Below, one piece after another: positions 18,719 through 27,390 of a DNA stretch of 64,000 nt. Each line of letters opens with the position of its first letter. The first letter of the stretch is position 1. The notes beneath the pieces are model-generated. The model had not been told where the DNA came from and searched no databases. It worked only from the letters and a program-made list of their open reading frames with translations. This DNA is from Cytobacillus firmus NBRC 15306 (GTDB taxonomy: Bacteria; Bacillota; Bacilli; Bacillales; Cytobacillaceae), in the NCBI RefSeq assembly GCF_001591465.1, contig NZ_BCUY01000005.1, positions 38,003 through 102,002 on the forward strand, given 5' to 3'. The position numbers and the translations under genes were made by a program.

Positions 18719-19642
18719 TTGGAAACGATTATAGCCTTTTTGCCGAAAAAAATTGCCGAACAATTACAGAGAATCCCTCCGAAAATCTTAAAGGATCTGG
18801 AGGAAATCAGGGTCCGCATTTCGAGGCCTATTGAGCTGACAGCAAGGGGAGTACCTTATTTTCTCCCTTATATAATTGATTCAGAGGATGCCGTGCATTT
18901 ACTGAATAAAATAAGCCATTTTTCGATTTATACACTCGAGGAAGAGCTGAAAAGAGGTTATATCACGATTGAGGGCGGCCATCGGGTTGGGCTTGCCGGA
19001 AAGGTTATTCTTGAGCAGGGCAAGGTTAAGGCGATCAGGGATATTTCTTCTTTTAACATTAGAATTGCCAGAGAGAAAGTCGGCATTGCCCAAAAGCTGA
19101 TTCCGAGGATTTATAGGGATGGCTGGCTGCATACGATGATTATTGGCCCGCCGCAGACTGGAAAAACCACATTGCTGCGCGATATTGCAAGAATCATTTC
19201 ATCTGGTGATCAAGGCAGCGGCCTTCCTGCAAGTAAGGTTGGGATTGTGGATGAACGCTCCGAAATAGCAGGATGTGTAAATGGGATCCCCCAGATGACT
19301 TTTGGAAACAGGATTGATGTCCTGGATGCCTGTCCCAAAGCTGAGGGCATGATGATGATGATTCGTTCCATGAGCCCCGAGGTTCTCGTTGTTGATGAAA
19401 TTGGCAGGCATGAAGATGCAGAGGCCATAATGGAGGCAGTAAATGCCGGAATAAAGCTGATTATGACTACACATGGAAATTCCCTGGAGGAAATTAAGAG
19501 GCGCCCGACTTTACAGGCCATACTTGAAATGGGCGTTTTTCAGCGATTTATTGAATTGAGCAGAAAAGATGGGCCGGGCAGCATTGACTGCATACGAAAC
19601 ACAGACGGTGCAAGATATCAGCATCAAGCGGGCGTGATGTAA
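18719..19642 (+). CDS. spoIIIAA: Stage III sporulation protein AA (secretion-type ATPase)
   Basis: AAA+ ATPase of the SpoIIIA-SpoIIQ channel that links mother cell and forespore; it resembles type II/IV secretion ATPases and is thought to energise the complex. The Walker A motif is GPPQTGKTT, Walker B-like residues are in EVLVVDEIGR, and MTTHG is the sensor. TTG 18719, with GGAGGAG 5 bases upstream, gives 307 residues, the same as B. subtilis; the frame is open a further 33 codons upstream but without homology. It is the first gene of spoIIIAA-AH. Confidence 0.94.
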   Translation: METIIAFLPKKIAEQLQRIPPKILKDLEEIRVRISRPIELTARGVPYFLPYIIDSEDAVHLLNKISHFSIYTLEEELKRGYITIEGGHRVGLAGKVILEQGKVKAIRDISSFNIRIAREKVGIAQKLIPRIYRDGWLHTMIIGPPQTGKTTLLRDIARIISSGDQGSGLPASKVGIVDERSEIAGCVNGIPQMTFGNRIDVLDACPKAEGMMMMIRSMSPEVLVVDEIGRHEDAEAIMEAVNAGIKLIMTTHGNSLEEIKRRPTLQAILEMGVFQRFIELSRKDGPGSIDCIRNTDGARYQHQAGVM

Positions 19643-20158
19643 ATGATGAAACTTATTGGAGCTGTTTTGATCATCATTGCAACAACATGGGCAGGGTTTG
19701 AAGCTTCAAGGCACCTGACAGAACGGCCGCGCCAGCTTCGTCAGCTTAAATCGGCACTTCAGTCCTTGGAGGCTGAAATTATGTATGGCCATACACCTCT
19801 TCATGAAGCAGCCAGACGGCTTTCTGACCAGCTTTCCAAGCCCTTATCCTGGTTCTTTGAATCCTTTGCTAAAAAACTGACCGATTCCGAGACGACAGTA
19901 AAGGACGCCTGGGAAGAGAGCTTGACGGAAATATGGAAAATGACCGCCTTTAAACAAGGGGAATTCGAAATCATGAAGCAATTTGGCGAAACACTTGGAA
20001 GACATGACCGTCTTTCTCAGCAAAAGCAGATCATGCTGACCCTTACACACCTGGAACGTGAAGAAGCTGATGCACATGACAGACAAGTGAAATACGAGAG
20101 AATGGTCAAAAGTCTGGGGTTTTTATCCGGATTGCTCTTAATCATTTTACTAATGTAG
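19643..20158 (+). CDS. spoIIIAB: Stage III sporulation protein AB
   Basis: Membrane protein of the SpoIIIA channel, distantly like the type II secretion GspF platform protein. It has membrane segments at the extreme N-terminus (LIGAVLIIIATTWAGFEA) and C-terminus (SGLLLIILLM), with a helical cytoplasmic domain between. The length, 171 residues, equals the B. subtilis protein. The ATG follows the spoIIIAA stop directly, so translation is coupled. Confidence 0.94.
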   Translation: MMKLIGAVLIIIATTWAGFEASRHLTERPRQLRQLKSALQSLEAEIMYGHTPLHEAARRLSDQLSKPLSWFFESFAKKLTDSETTVKDAWEESLTEIWKMTAFKQGEFEIMKQFGETLGRHDRLSQQKQIMLTLTHLEREEADAHDRQVKYERMVKSLGFLSGLLLIILLM

Positions 20159-20210
20159 GAAACGCCGGCTTGATTTGCCGGACGCTGATCAGAGCTTAGG
20201 GGGAGAAAAG

Positions 20211-20417
20211 ATGGGCTTAGAGGTAGATATCATATTCAAGATTGCGGGTGTGGGAATTGTTGTAGCCTTTTTGCATACTATTCTTGATCAGGTGGGCAAA
20301 AAAGAATACGCCCAATGGGTAACGCTTTTCGGATTTATTTATATCTTATTTATGGTTGCTTCCATTGTAGATAACCTTTTCCAAAAAATTAAATCAGTCT
20401 TCTTGTTTCAGGGATAA
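20211..20417 (+). CDS. spoIIIAC: Stage III sporulation protein AC
   Basis: 68-residue membrane protein of the SpoIIIA complex with two hydrophobic segments (about 6-28 and 39-58), the standard length. ATG 20211 is preceded by AGGGGGAG at 6 bases. Between spoIIIAB and this gene lies a small CCGGC/GCCGG hairpin (20165-20181). Confidence 0.93.
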   Translation: MGLEVDIIFKIAGVGIVVAFLHTILDQVGKKEYAQWVTLFGFIYILFMVASIVDNLFQKIKSVFLFQG

Positions 20418-20432
20418 AAGGGGGGCTCAGCC

Positions 20433-20822
20433 ATTGAAATTCTCCAGATAGTAGGATTTTCGCTTGTTGCCACGTTCCTGGCGCTGATTGTTAAGGAGCA
20501 AAAGCCGAATTTTGCCTTTTTGCTGATTGTTTTTGTCGGCTGTGCCATCTTTCTTTTTCTTGTCGATCAAATTTACGCCATTATCCATATGATTGAAAAG
20601 ATTGCCGTCAATGCAAAGGTGAATATCGTCTATGTTGAAACCATTTTAAAGATAATCGGAATAGCCTATATTGCTGAATTTGCTGCACAAATTACGAAGG
20701 ATGCAGGACAGGGAGCCATTGCAGCAAAAATCGAAATGGGCGGGAAAATTCTTATTCTTGCCATGGCCATACCAATTCTTACTGTATTAATCGAAACCAT
20801 TATTCGCATGATTCCGAGCTAG
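20433..20822 (+). CDS. spoIIIAD: Stage III sporulation protein AD (apparent ATT start)
   Basis: Membrane protein of the SpoIIIA complex. The conserved reading (EILQIVGFSLVATFLALIVKEQKP) begins at an ATT codon, 20433, only 5 codons after the in-frame stop of spoIIIAC, and no ATG, GTG or TTG is available before the conserved region. AAGGGGGG lies 7 bases upstream, right for initiation at this ATT. The product would be 129 residues against 133 in B. subtilis as I recall it, and includes the well-conserved VYVETILKIIGIAYIAEF. Either a rare ATT start is used or one base is missing (see findings). Confidence 0.85.
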   Translation: MEILQIVGFSLVATFLALIVKEQKPNFAFLLIVFVGCAIFLFLVDQIYAIIHMIEKIAVNAKVNIVYVETILKIIGIAYIAEFAAQITKDAGQGAIAAKIEMGGKILILAMAIPILTVLIETIIRMIPS

Positions 20823-20908
20823 CCGCTGCCTGCTGAAACGACAGGCAGCAGGACTGGACAAGCTCATATTGCTGGAATTATAGAGGGTCCTTTAAAAGAG
20901 GTGAGAAA

Positions 20909-22108
20909 ATGAAGCAAAGGATGCAGAAAATTTTAGGGTTCAGTTTATTTCTATTCTTTTTCCTGGCACCAATTGTACAAGCCTCACCTAAGACCGGCGA
21001 AGCAGAAGAAACGATATCCCCGCAGGATTTAATTGAATCCCAGGTGGATAAGTTAGATCTTAATGAATTAAAGAGCTTTTGGGAAGAAATCACAACAGAG
21101 TATGGAGGGTTTTTGCCCGAGAGCCAAAAGGGGAGTCTCTATGAATTCATAAAGGGAGAAAAGGAGTTTTCACTAAAAGAGTGGGCTGGCGGCGCGTTGA
21201 AGTTTGTATTCCATGAGTTTATAGTCAACGGGAAACTGCTGGGGACTCTGATATTGCTGACGGTATTCAGCATGTTCCTGCAATCGCTGCAGAATTCATT
21301 TGAAAAAAGCACTGTCAGTAAAGCTGCCTATTCAATCGTCTTTATGGTGTTGATTATTATCGCACTGAATAGCTTCCATGTAGCGATCACTTACACAGAA
21401 GAAACCATTTCAACTATGGTGTCATTCATAATGGCTCTCATACCGCTGCTGCTTGCGCTGATTGCTTCTTCCGGGGGTTTGGTATCTGCAGCATTTTTCC
21501 ACCCGGTGATACTGTTTTTGATGAATGTCAGCGGGTTATTTATCCAGTATGTCATTCTTCCGCTTCTATTTTTATCAGCCCTGTTAAGCATTGTCAGCAC
21601 CTTGTCTGAACACTATAAGGTAACTCAGCTTGCCAATCTGCTCCGAAATTGGAGCATTGGACTTCTTGGGATGTTTCTGACGGTCTTTCTCGGAGTTATA
21701 TCAGTTCAGGGAGCATCTGCAGCGGTTACCGATGGAATTACCATTCGTACAGCAAAATTTATTACAGGGAATTTTATTCCGGTAATTGGGAGGATGTTTA
21801 CAGATGCGACAGATACCGTAATCAGCGCTTCGGTGCTTTTGAAGAATACTGTTGGGATAGCAGGTGTAGCCATTCTCCTTATTATTGCAGCATTTCCTGC
21901 AATCAAAATTTTAATGATTGCGTTTATATATAAATTCGCGGCAGCCATTTTGCAGCCGTTGGGAGGAGGGCCGATCATATCCTGCCTGGATATAATCAGC
22001 AAGAGCATCATCTATGTTTTTGCCGCTCTGGCCATTGTCTCCCTGATGTTTTTCCTTAGCATTACAGTTATTATAGCGGCAGGCAATTTGACCATGATGG
22101 TCAGGTAG
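20909..22108 (+). CDS. spoIIIAE: Stage III sporulation protein AE
   Basis: Polytopic membrane protein of the SpoIIIA channel, 399 residues as in B. subtilis. A cleavable-type signal sequence (LGFSLFLFFFLAPIVQAS) precedes a soluble helical region (to about residue 100), then about seven or eight hydrophobic segments. AAGAGGTGAG lies upstream of the ATG. A GCTGCCTG/CAGGCAGC hairpin (20825-20849) lies in the gap after spoIIIAD. Confidence 0.94.
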   Translation: MKQRMQKILGFSLFLFFFLAPIVQASPKTGEAEETISPQDLIESQVDKLDLNELKSFWEEITTEYGGFLPESQKGSLYEFIKGEKEFSLKEWAGGALKFVFHEFIVNGKLLGTLILLTVFSMFLQSLQNSFEKSTVSKAAYSIVFMVLIIIALNSFHVAITYTEETISTMVSFIMALIPLLLALIASSGGLVSAAFFHPVILFLMNVSGLFIQYVILPLLFLSALLSIVSTLSEHYKVTQLANLLRNWSIGLLGMFLTVFLGVISVQGASAAVTDGITIRTAKFITGNFIPVIGRMFTDATDTVISASVLLKNTVGIAGVAILLIIAAFPAIKILMIAFIYKFAAAILQPLGGGPIISCLDIISKSIIYVFAALAIVSLMFFLSITVIIAAGNLTMMVR

Positions 22109-22120
22109 GGAGGGAATGAA

Positions 22121-22753
22121 GTGGATTTCATAAAAGAATGGGTAACCAACATCATATTATTTGTTCTGCTTGCCACTGTCATAGACATGCTCCTCCCCAG
22201 CTCCAAGCTTCAGAAGTACACAAAAATGGTGACAGGGCTGCTGCTGATAGCGATTATTCTTACACCGATTTTGAGAATTATATCAAGTGATTTTGAAGAA
22301 GCTCTTGTTTCCGTCCCGGTTTTTGAGGCATCCGGAGAAAAAAATATGGAAAATTTAATAGAAATGAAGAAAAAAGAAATACAAGCCTCAAGTGATGCAT
22401 ATATTTTAGAACAAATGGCTGTCCACATGAAACAGGACGCAGAAGAGGAGTTGATGGAACAGTACGGTCTGGAAATTGCTAACATTGATATTTTAGTAGA
22501 TGAAAGCAGTGATCAAGCCTTCCCGGATAACCTGCAAAAGGTCATGATCCAACTTAAAGCAGAAGATGCAGAAGCTGAAGCTGTAGAAGTGGTTAAAACA
22601 GTGGAAATCAATGCCGGGAAACCTCTTCCATCCAGCGGGCCCGAACATGAAGATGCAGAAAGAATTGCTTCTCTTCTCGCACAAAAATGGAATGTAGACG
22701 CAAACTCAATCGAAGTTCTGGTAGAAGGGGGGAATATGGATAGGGATGGATAA
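22121..22753 (+). CDS. spoIIIAF: Stage III sporulation protein AF
   Basis: Two membrane segments at the N-terminus (about 8-24 and 37-56) and a soluble C-terminal domain of the ring-building type; part of the mother-cell side of the SpoIIIA-SpoIIQ channel. GTG 22121 lies 12 bases after spoIIIAE, with GGGAGGG at a suitable distance. 210 residues. It overlaps spoIIIAG by 8 bases. Confidence 0.92.
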   Translation: MDFIKEWVTNIILFVLLATVIDMLLPSSKLQKYTKMVTGLLLIAIILTPILRIISSDFEEALVSVPVFEASGEKNMENLIEMKKKEIQASSDAYILEQMAVHMKQDAEEELMEQYGLEIANIDILVDESSDQAFPDNLQKVMIQLKAEDAEAEAVEVVKTVEINAGKPLPSSGPEHEDAERIASLLAQKWNVDANSIEVLVEGGNMDRDG

Positions 22754-23414
22754 TGAAAAAGGTCCTTTCACATGGTTAAAGAAGATAATTTCCAAGGATG
22801 GACAGTCTGATAAGAAGCCCGGAAAATTCCACTATTTGCTGCTTGTTCTTCTTTTTGGGGCAGCGATCATGCTGATCAGCAATACGCTGTTTCAAGAAGA
22901 CAGTTCCACCGGGGATTTGCCCGTTTTTAAAAATGGAGAAGAAGTGAAGCAGGAGGAAGAGGTTCCCGTATTCGGCCAGCAGAAATCTGGAGGAAATGAC
23001 ACCATTGCCAATTATGAAAAGGCATATGAAGCTCAAATAAAAGAGGCGCTTGATGCAATCGTAGGGGTAGAAGATGCCACTGTCGTGGTGAATGTCGATG
23101 CCACAGAGAAGAAAGTCCTTGAAAAAAACAAAACAACCCAAACTCAGAAAACCGATGAAACAGATCGGGAAGGCGGCAAAAGAAAGGTTGAGGATCAGTC
23201 ACAGGAGGAACAGTTTGTGATTGTCCGAAATGGAGAAAAAGAGGTTCCCATTGTCATAGAAACCAAGAAACCTGAAATAAGGGGAGTGCTGGTTGTGGCA
23301 AAAGGAGCTGAAAATATACAAGTGAAAAAGTGGATTATTGAGGCAGTAACCAGAGCTCTGGATGTTCCAAGCCATAGAGTATCCGTAATGCCTAAAAAAA
23401 CTAAGGGGGAATAA
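22746..23414 (+). CDS. spoIIIAG: Stage III sporulation protein AG
   Basis: Forms a large ring in the intermembrane space in B. subtilis. A short cytoplasmic N-terminus and one membrane segment (about 30-47) are followed by a charged linker and the ring-building-motif domain (YEAQIKEALDAIVGVEDATVVVNVDA and the EIRGVLVVAKGA segment). 222 residues. The ATG lies in the end of spoIIIAF. Confidence 0.93.
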   Translation: MDNEKGPFTWLKKIISKDGQSDKKPGKFHYLLLVLLFGAAIMLISNTLFQEDSSTGDLPVFKNGEEVKQEEEVPVFGQQKSGGNDTIANYEKAYEAQIKEALDAIVGVEDATVVVNVDATEKKVLEKNKTTQTQKTDETDREGGKRKVEDQSQEEQFVIVRNGEKEVPIVIETKKPEIRGVLVVAKGAENIQVKKWIIEAVTRALDVPSHRVSVMPKKTKGE

Positions 23415-23417
23415 TAG

Positions 23418-23957
23418 ATGCTTTTAAAGAAACAAACGGTCTGGCTTTTAACAATGCTGAGTTTGGTGGTTGTATTATCGGTTTATTATGTAACATCACC
23501 GGAGCAAAAAGGCAGTGACCTTGCTGGAATCGAAGAAAAGTCAGAGGGCGAAATGGAGTCAGTTGAGAGTGAAGATGGCAAAGCGATCATTACAAACACT
23601 GCCAGTGATGAAATGTTTGAAAATCTCCGCCTTCAGCTTGATGATGAGCGCAGCCGCATGAAGGAAGACCTGCAGGAGGACCTCGGTCAAACTGACCTTC
23701 CTGCCGAAGAAAGAATGAAGGCGAAAGATCAAATTGATGAATTAAATGAAATTGCGCAAAAGGAAGCGATGCTTGAAACATTAATCAGAGCGATGGATTA
23801 TGAAGATGTGCTTGTCCGTGCTGATGGAAAGAAGGTTCAAATTACTGTTAAGGCAAAAGATCATTCAGCTTCAGCTGCAAACAATATCATCCAGGAAGTA
23901 AGGAACGAAATTGGAAAGCTTGAGGCAGTGGCTGTTGAATTCCAGGTAGAAAAATAA
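23418..23957 (+). CDS. spoIIIAH: Stage III sporulation protein AH
   Basis: The mother-cell partner of forespore SpoIIQ; the two domains meet across the intermembrane space to form the channel. One membrane segment (about 7-25) is followed by an acidic linker, a coiled-coil-like helix rich in Asp, Glu, Arg and Lys, and a ring-building domain (LETLIRAMDYEDVLVRADGKKVQITV). At 179 residues it is shorter than B. subtilis SpoIIIAH (218), mainly in the linker. GGGGGA precedes the ATG. It ends the operon. Confidence 0.92.
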   Translation: MLLKKQTVWLLTMLSLVVVLSVYYVTSPEQKGSDLAGIEEKSEGEMESVESEDGKAIITNTASDEMFENLRLQLDDERSRMKEDLQEDLGQTDLPAEERMKAKDQIDELNEIAQKEAMLETLIRAMDYEDVLVRADGKKVQITVKAKDHSASAANNIIQEVRNEIGKLEAVAVEFQVEK

Positions 23958-23966
23958 TAATTTAGA

Positions 23967-23997
23967 GGGAGCCTGCAAAATTCTGCGGGCTCCTTTT
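23967..23997 (+). terminator. Terminator of the spoIIIA operon
   Basis: GGAGCCTGCA pairs with TGCGGGCTCC (10 bp with one G-T pair, loop AAATTC), followed by TTTT. Confidence 0.85.
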
Positions 23998-24175
23998 CAT
24001 TTTATTTGCAGTTTGGTAACTATTACATAAACAAGTGGTATAAAAGTCCTGATTGTGAAGTGGTTTTGGATGAAATTCGATTAAATCCCATGAAACATTT
24101 CACAAACATTTAGAAAAATATTAAAATGGAACATATGGCGGATAGAGAAATTATTATCCAGTACATAATAGAATG

Positions 24176-24224
24176 TTGAAGTTTTATAAGGTCTTATCGT
24201 ATGATATTAGTATCTAGTCATAAT
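24176..24224 (+). promoter_or_regulatory. accB promoter with a FapR-like operator at the start site
   Basis: TTGAAG (24176-24181), 18 bases, then TATGAT (24200-24205) form a sigma-A promoter 130 bases upstream of accB. Directly after the -10 is ATTAGTATCTAGTCATAAT (24206-24224), which resembles the operator of FapR, the malonyl-CoA-responsive repressor of lipid synthesis, as I remember its consensus (TTAGTAcCTagTCwTAA). The position, over the transcription start, is right for repression. The rest of the 377-base gap 23958-24334 holds the spoIIIA terminator and AT-rich sequence in which I see no gene. Confidence 0.5.
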
Positions 24225-24334
24225 TCAAACCAATGCATAACGTCCCAGCCGTATGTTTCTAAATCTTTCAGCAATAAATATATGCATACAGATTAAAGGG
24301 ATTATCATGCAATGAGAAAACAAGGGGTGCCAAA

Positions 24335-24841
24335 ATGTTAAAAGTACAAGAAATCCGTGAACTGATTAAATTGGTAGATCAGTCAAATATTGATGAATTT
24401 GTATATGAGCATGAAGGTTCTAAAATTAAAATGAAGAAAAAAGGCAATGAAGGAGCCGTCGTTCAGCAAGTCCAGCCTGCAGCTGCTCAAGTGTTAGCTC
24501 CTGCTCCTCAGCCGGTTCAGCCAGCTGCTGTGAAAGTGGAGGAGCCAAAAACAGAAGCTCCGGCAGAAGCTTCTGCACCAAAGGCTGAAGCTGCGGAAGA
24601 TTTACATAAGATTGTATCACCAATGGTAGGGACCTTTTATCAGTCATCCTCACCTGATGCTGATGCATATGTTAAAGCCGGTTCAAAAGTTACGAAGGAT
24701 TCCATTGTCTGCATTGTAGAGGCAATGAAATTATTTAATGAAATCGAAGCAGAAGTTAATGGTGAAATTGTAGAAGTGCTTGTAAAGGACGGCCAATTAG
24801 TAGAATATGGCCAGCCACTATTTTTAGTAAAGCCTGAATAA
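24335..24841 (+). CDS. accB: Biotin carboxyl carrier protein of acetyl-CoA carboxylase
   Basis: Carries biotin between the carboxylase (AccC) and carboxyltransferase half-reactions. 168 residues: an N-terminal segment starting [16 protein letters not shown], an Ala/Pro-rich linker (about 38-85), then the biotinyl domain with EAMK (Lys132 is the biotin site) and the thumb typical of BCCP ([19 protein letters not shown]). GGGGTG lies upstream. It is followed 14 bases later by accC. The same subunits may also serve the propionyl-type carboxyltransferase at 61 kb, since no other biotin protein is in the window. Confidence 0.96.
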   Translation: MLKVQEIRELIKLVDQSNIDEFVYEHEGSKIKMKKKGNEGAVVQQVQPAAAQVLAPAPQPVQPAAVKVEEPKTEAPAEASAPKAEAAEDLHKIVSPMVGTFYQSSSPDADAYVKAGSKVTKDSIVCIVEAMKLFNEIEAEVNGEIVEVLVKDGQLVEYGQPLFLVKPE

Positions 24842-24855
24842 GGAGCGGTTACAGA

Positions 24856-26208
24856 ATGATAAAAAAACTCTTGATTGCCAACAGAGGAGAAATAGCTGTC
24901 CGCATTATCAGGGCAGCCCGCGAAATGGGGATTGAATCTGTTGCTGTCTTTTCAGAAGCTGACAGGGAAGCGCTCCATGTTCAGCTGGCGGATGAGGCAT
25001 ACTGCATTGGTCCGACAGCATCTAAGGACAGCTATTTAAATTTTACAAATATAATAAGTGTCGCTAAGCTTACCGGCTGTGACGCCATTCATCCAGGTTA
25101 TGGATTCCTTGCAGAGAATGCGGACTTTGCCGAATTGTGCAGAGAATGCAATATTATTTTTGTAGGACCTACACCTGAAGCCATCAGCAAAATGGGCACA
25201 AAGGATATTGCAAGGGAAACGATGAAGGAAGCAGGAGTTCCGATTGTTCCGGGCTCTAATGGAATCATTAAGGATGCTGAAGACGCTATCCAGCTGGCAG
25301 AAAAGATTGAATATCCGGTCATTATTAAAGCGACTGCGGGCGGAGGCGGGAAAGGAATCCGAGTAGCGCGCAATGAGCAGGAGCTTATTAAAGGAATTAC
25401 GATCACACAGCAGGAAGCACTGACAGCATTCGGAAATCCTGGCGTTTACATCGAAAAATATATCGAGGACTTCCGTCATGTGGAGATCCAGGTTCTTGCA
25501 GACAATTACGGGAACACCGTACATCTCGGGGAAAGGGATTGTTCCATTCAAAGGCGTCTGCAAAAGCTGCTTGAGGAAACGCCTTCACCTGCACTTGACG
25601 GTGAAACACGCGAAGAGATGGGAAATGCTGCTGTAAAAGCTGCAAAAGCGGTTGATTATACAGGCGCTGGCACGATAGAATTTATATACGATTATAAAAA
25701 TCGCAAGTTTTATTTCATGGAAATGAACACACGTATTCAGGTGGAGCATCCTGTTACAGAGATGGTAACAGGGGTCGATTTAATCAAGGAGCAAATTAAG
25801 GTTGCTTCAGGAGAAAAGCTTAATTTCACACAAAGTGATGTGACATTTAACGGCTGGTCAATCGAATGCAGAATTAATGCGGAAAACCCGGAGAAGAATT
25901 TTATGCCATCAGCAGGAAGGATCAATATGTATCTGCCTCCTGGCGGGCTTGGTGTCCGAGTGGACTCTGCTGCCTACCCGGGCTATATGATTCCTCCATA
26001 TTACGATTCAATGATTGCAAAAGTGATCACTTATGGCAATACTAGAGAAGAAGCCATTTCCAGAATGAAAAGGGCATTAAGCGAATTTGTAGTGGAAGGG
26101 GTTCATACAACAATCCCGTTTCATCTCAAGCTCTTAAGCCATGAGAATTTTGTGGAAGGGCAGTTTAATACGAAATTTCTTGAATTGCATGATGTAATGA
26201 ATTCTTAA
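24856..26208 (+). CDS. accC: Biotin carboxylase subunit of acetyl-CoA carboxylase
   Basis: ATP-dependent carboxylation of biotin on AccB. The 450-residue protein starts [20 protein letters not shown], has the ATP-grasp glycine loop [10 protein letters not shown], the [20 protein letters not shown] active-site segment, and [18 protein letters not shown]. The length is standard (about 450). AGGAGCGG precedes the ATG. Operon accB-accC-yqhY. Confidence 0.97.
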   Translation: MIKKLLIANRGEIAVRIIRAAREMGIESVAVFSEADREALHVQLADEAYCIGPTASKDSYLNFTNIISVAKLTGCDAIHPGYGFLAENADFAELCRECNIIFVGPTPEAISKMGTKDIARETMKEAGVPIVPGSNGIIKDAEDAIQLAEKIEYPVIIKATAGGGGKGIRVARNEQELIKGITITQQEALTAFGNPGVYIEKYIEDFRHVEIQVLADNYGNTVHLGERDCSIQRRLQKLLEETPSPALDGETREEMGNAAVKAAKAVDYTGAGTIEFIYDYKNRKFYFMEMNTRIQVEHPVTEMVTGVDLIKEQIKVASGEKLNFTQSDVTFNGWSIECRINAENPEKNFMPSAGRINMYLPPGGLGVRVDSAAYPGYMIPPYYDSMIAKVITYGNTREEAISRMKRALSEFVVEGVHTTIPFHLKLLSHENFVEGQFNTKFLELHDVMNS

Positions 26209-26228
26209 AGACTTGTGGAGGTGCTAAA

Positions 26229-26636
26229 ATGAACGAAAATAACATTCTCGAAATGAGCCCTGAAAATTCAGGTCTAGGCAAGGTGGAAATTGCACCGGAA
26301 GTTATTGAGGTTATTGCCGGCATTGCTGCTTCAGAAGTAGAAGGTGTTGCGCAAATGCGCGGGAACTTCGCTACAGGAGTGGTTGAAAGGCTTGGTAAAA
26401 AGAACCACGGCAAAGGTGTTAAAGTTGAATTAACAGAAGAAGGCATCAAAGTCGATGTATACTGTCTGATGAAATTCGGCGTGTCCATCCCAAGCGTTGC
26501 CCAGAAAATCCAGGACAACATCCGTCAGGCACTGTTGAATATGACAGCCCTGGACGCCCAGGAAGTAAACATTCACGTAGTAGGAATCATGTTTGAAAAC
26601 CAAAAGCATGAAGTTGAATACGAACAGGAAATGTAA
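26229..26636 (+). CDS. yqhY: Asp23/Gls24-family protein YqhY
   Basis: 135-residue Asp23/Gls24 (DUF322) protein. The family signature is seen in GKVEIAPEVIEVIAGIAASEVEGVAQMRG, then VDVYCLMKFGVSIPSVAQKIQDNIRQALLNMTALDAQEVNIHVVGI. In B. subtilis yqhY is the third gene of accBC-yqhY, and its loss disturbs acetyl-CoA carboxylase balance, so a role tied to ACC regulation is likely. GGAGGTG lies before the ATG. Confidence 0.93.
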   Translation: MNENNILEMSPENSGLGKVEIAPEVIEVIAGIAASEVEGVAQMRGNFATGVVERLGKKNHGKGVKVELTEEGIKVDVYCLMKFGVSIPSVAQKIQDNIRQALLNMTALDAQEVNIHVVGIMFENQKHEVEYEQEM

Positions 26637-26646
26637 CACACACATC

Positions 26647-26682
26647 AAGCCAAAGACATCAGACTCGTCTTTGGCTTTTTTA
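26647..26682 (+). terminator. Terminator of accB-accC-yqhY
   Basis: AAGCCAAAGAC pairs with GTCTTTGGCTT (11 bp, loop of 9 bases), followed by a run of T. Confidence 0.92.
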
Positions 26683-26906
26683 TGGTTCATTCTCTTCATC
26701 ATTCACTCCCTAAATCGTTATAAAGGCGTTTGTAAAGGGGAAATTAATATTATAAGTTTTCTTGCATATGTTTCTGACCAAACATAATGCTCTTGTTGTA
26801 GTGCGAAGATTCCTTACTTATGCTATTATCTTCTTATGCAATTTTTGGACGTGCAAATGCTCAAAAATGAAAATTACTATGCTAGCCATAAAGGAGTTTT
26901 ATAAAG

Positions 26907-27296
26907 ATGAAGAGAAGAACAGCCAGAGAAAAAGCATTGCAGGCGTTATTTCAAATTGATGTAAGCGGGACAGAACCAGAGACCGCCATCGAACATGTCT
27001 TAGAGGGCGGAAAGAACGATGAATATCTAAGCAAACTTGTATCAGGTGTGCTGGAGCATAAAGAAACAATTGATAGTGAAATCAAAGGATTTCTTGAAAA
27101 ATGGACGCTGGAGAGACTTGCCACTGTAGACCGCAATCTTCTGCGCTTATCTGTTTTTGAGCTGCTGTATTTAACAGAGGAAGTGCCAGCCAATGTGGTG
27201 CTCGATGAAGCAATTGAGATTGCCAAGCTATACGGCGATGATCAGTCAAGCAAGTTTATTAATGGTGTTTTATCAAAGGTAAAAGAAAAACTCTAA
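26907..27296 (+). CDS. nusB: Transcription antitermination protein NusB
   Basis: Binds boxA RNA with NusE (S10) to promote rRNA antitermination. The 129-residue helical protein starts [19 protein letters not shown] and ends with [17 protein letters not shown], both family hallmarks. AAAGGAG lies 10 bases before the ATG. The 270-base gap upstream contains the yqhY terminator and AT-rich sequence with possible promoters but no clear gene. Confidence 0.96.
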   Translation: MKRRTAREKALQALFQIDVSGTEPETAIEHVLEGGKNDEYLSKLVSGVLEHKETIDSEIKGFLEKWTLERLATVDRNLLRLSVFELLYLTEEVPANVVLDEAIEIAKLYGDDQSSKFINGVLSKVKEKL

Positions 27297-27390
27297 AAAA
27301 CATACACTGGATATGCTGGCACTTTCTAGATGCAAGCAAGCCGGCAGTCCTTATCAAAGGCGCTTTCGAGTTTCTGATAGGGGGATACAA

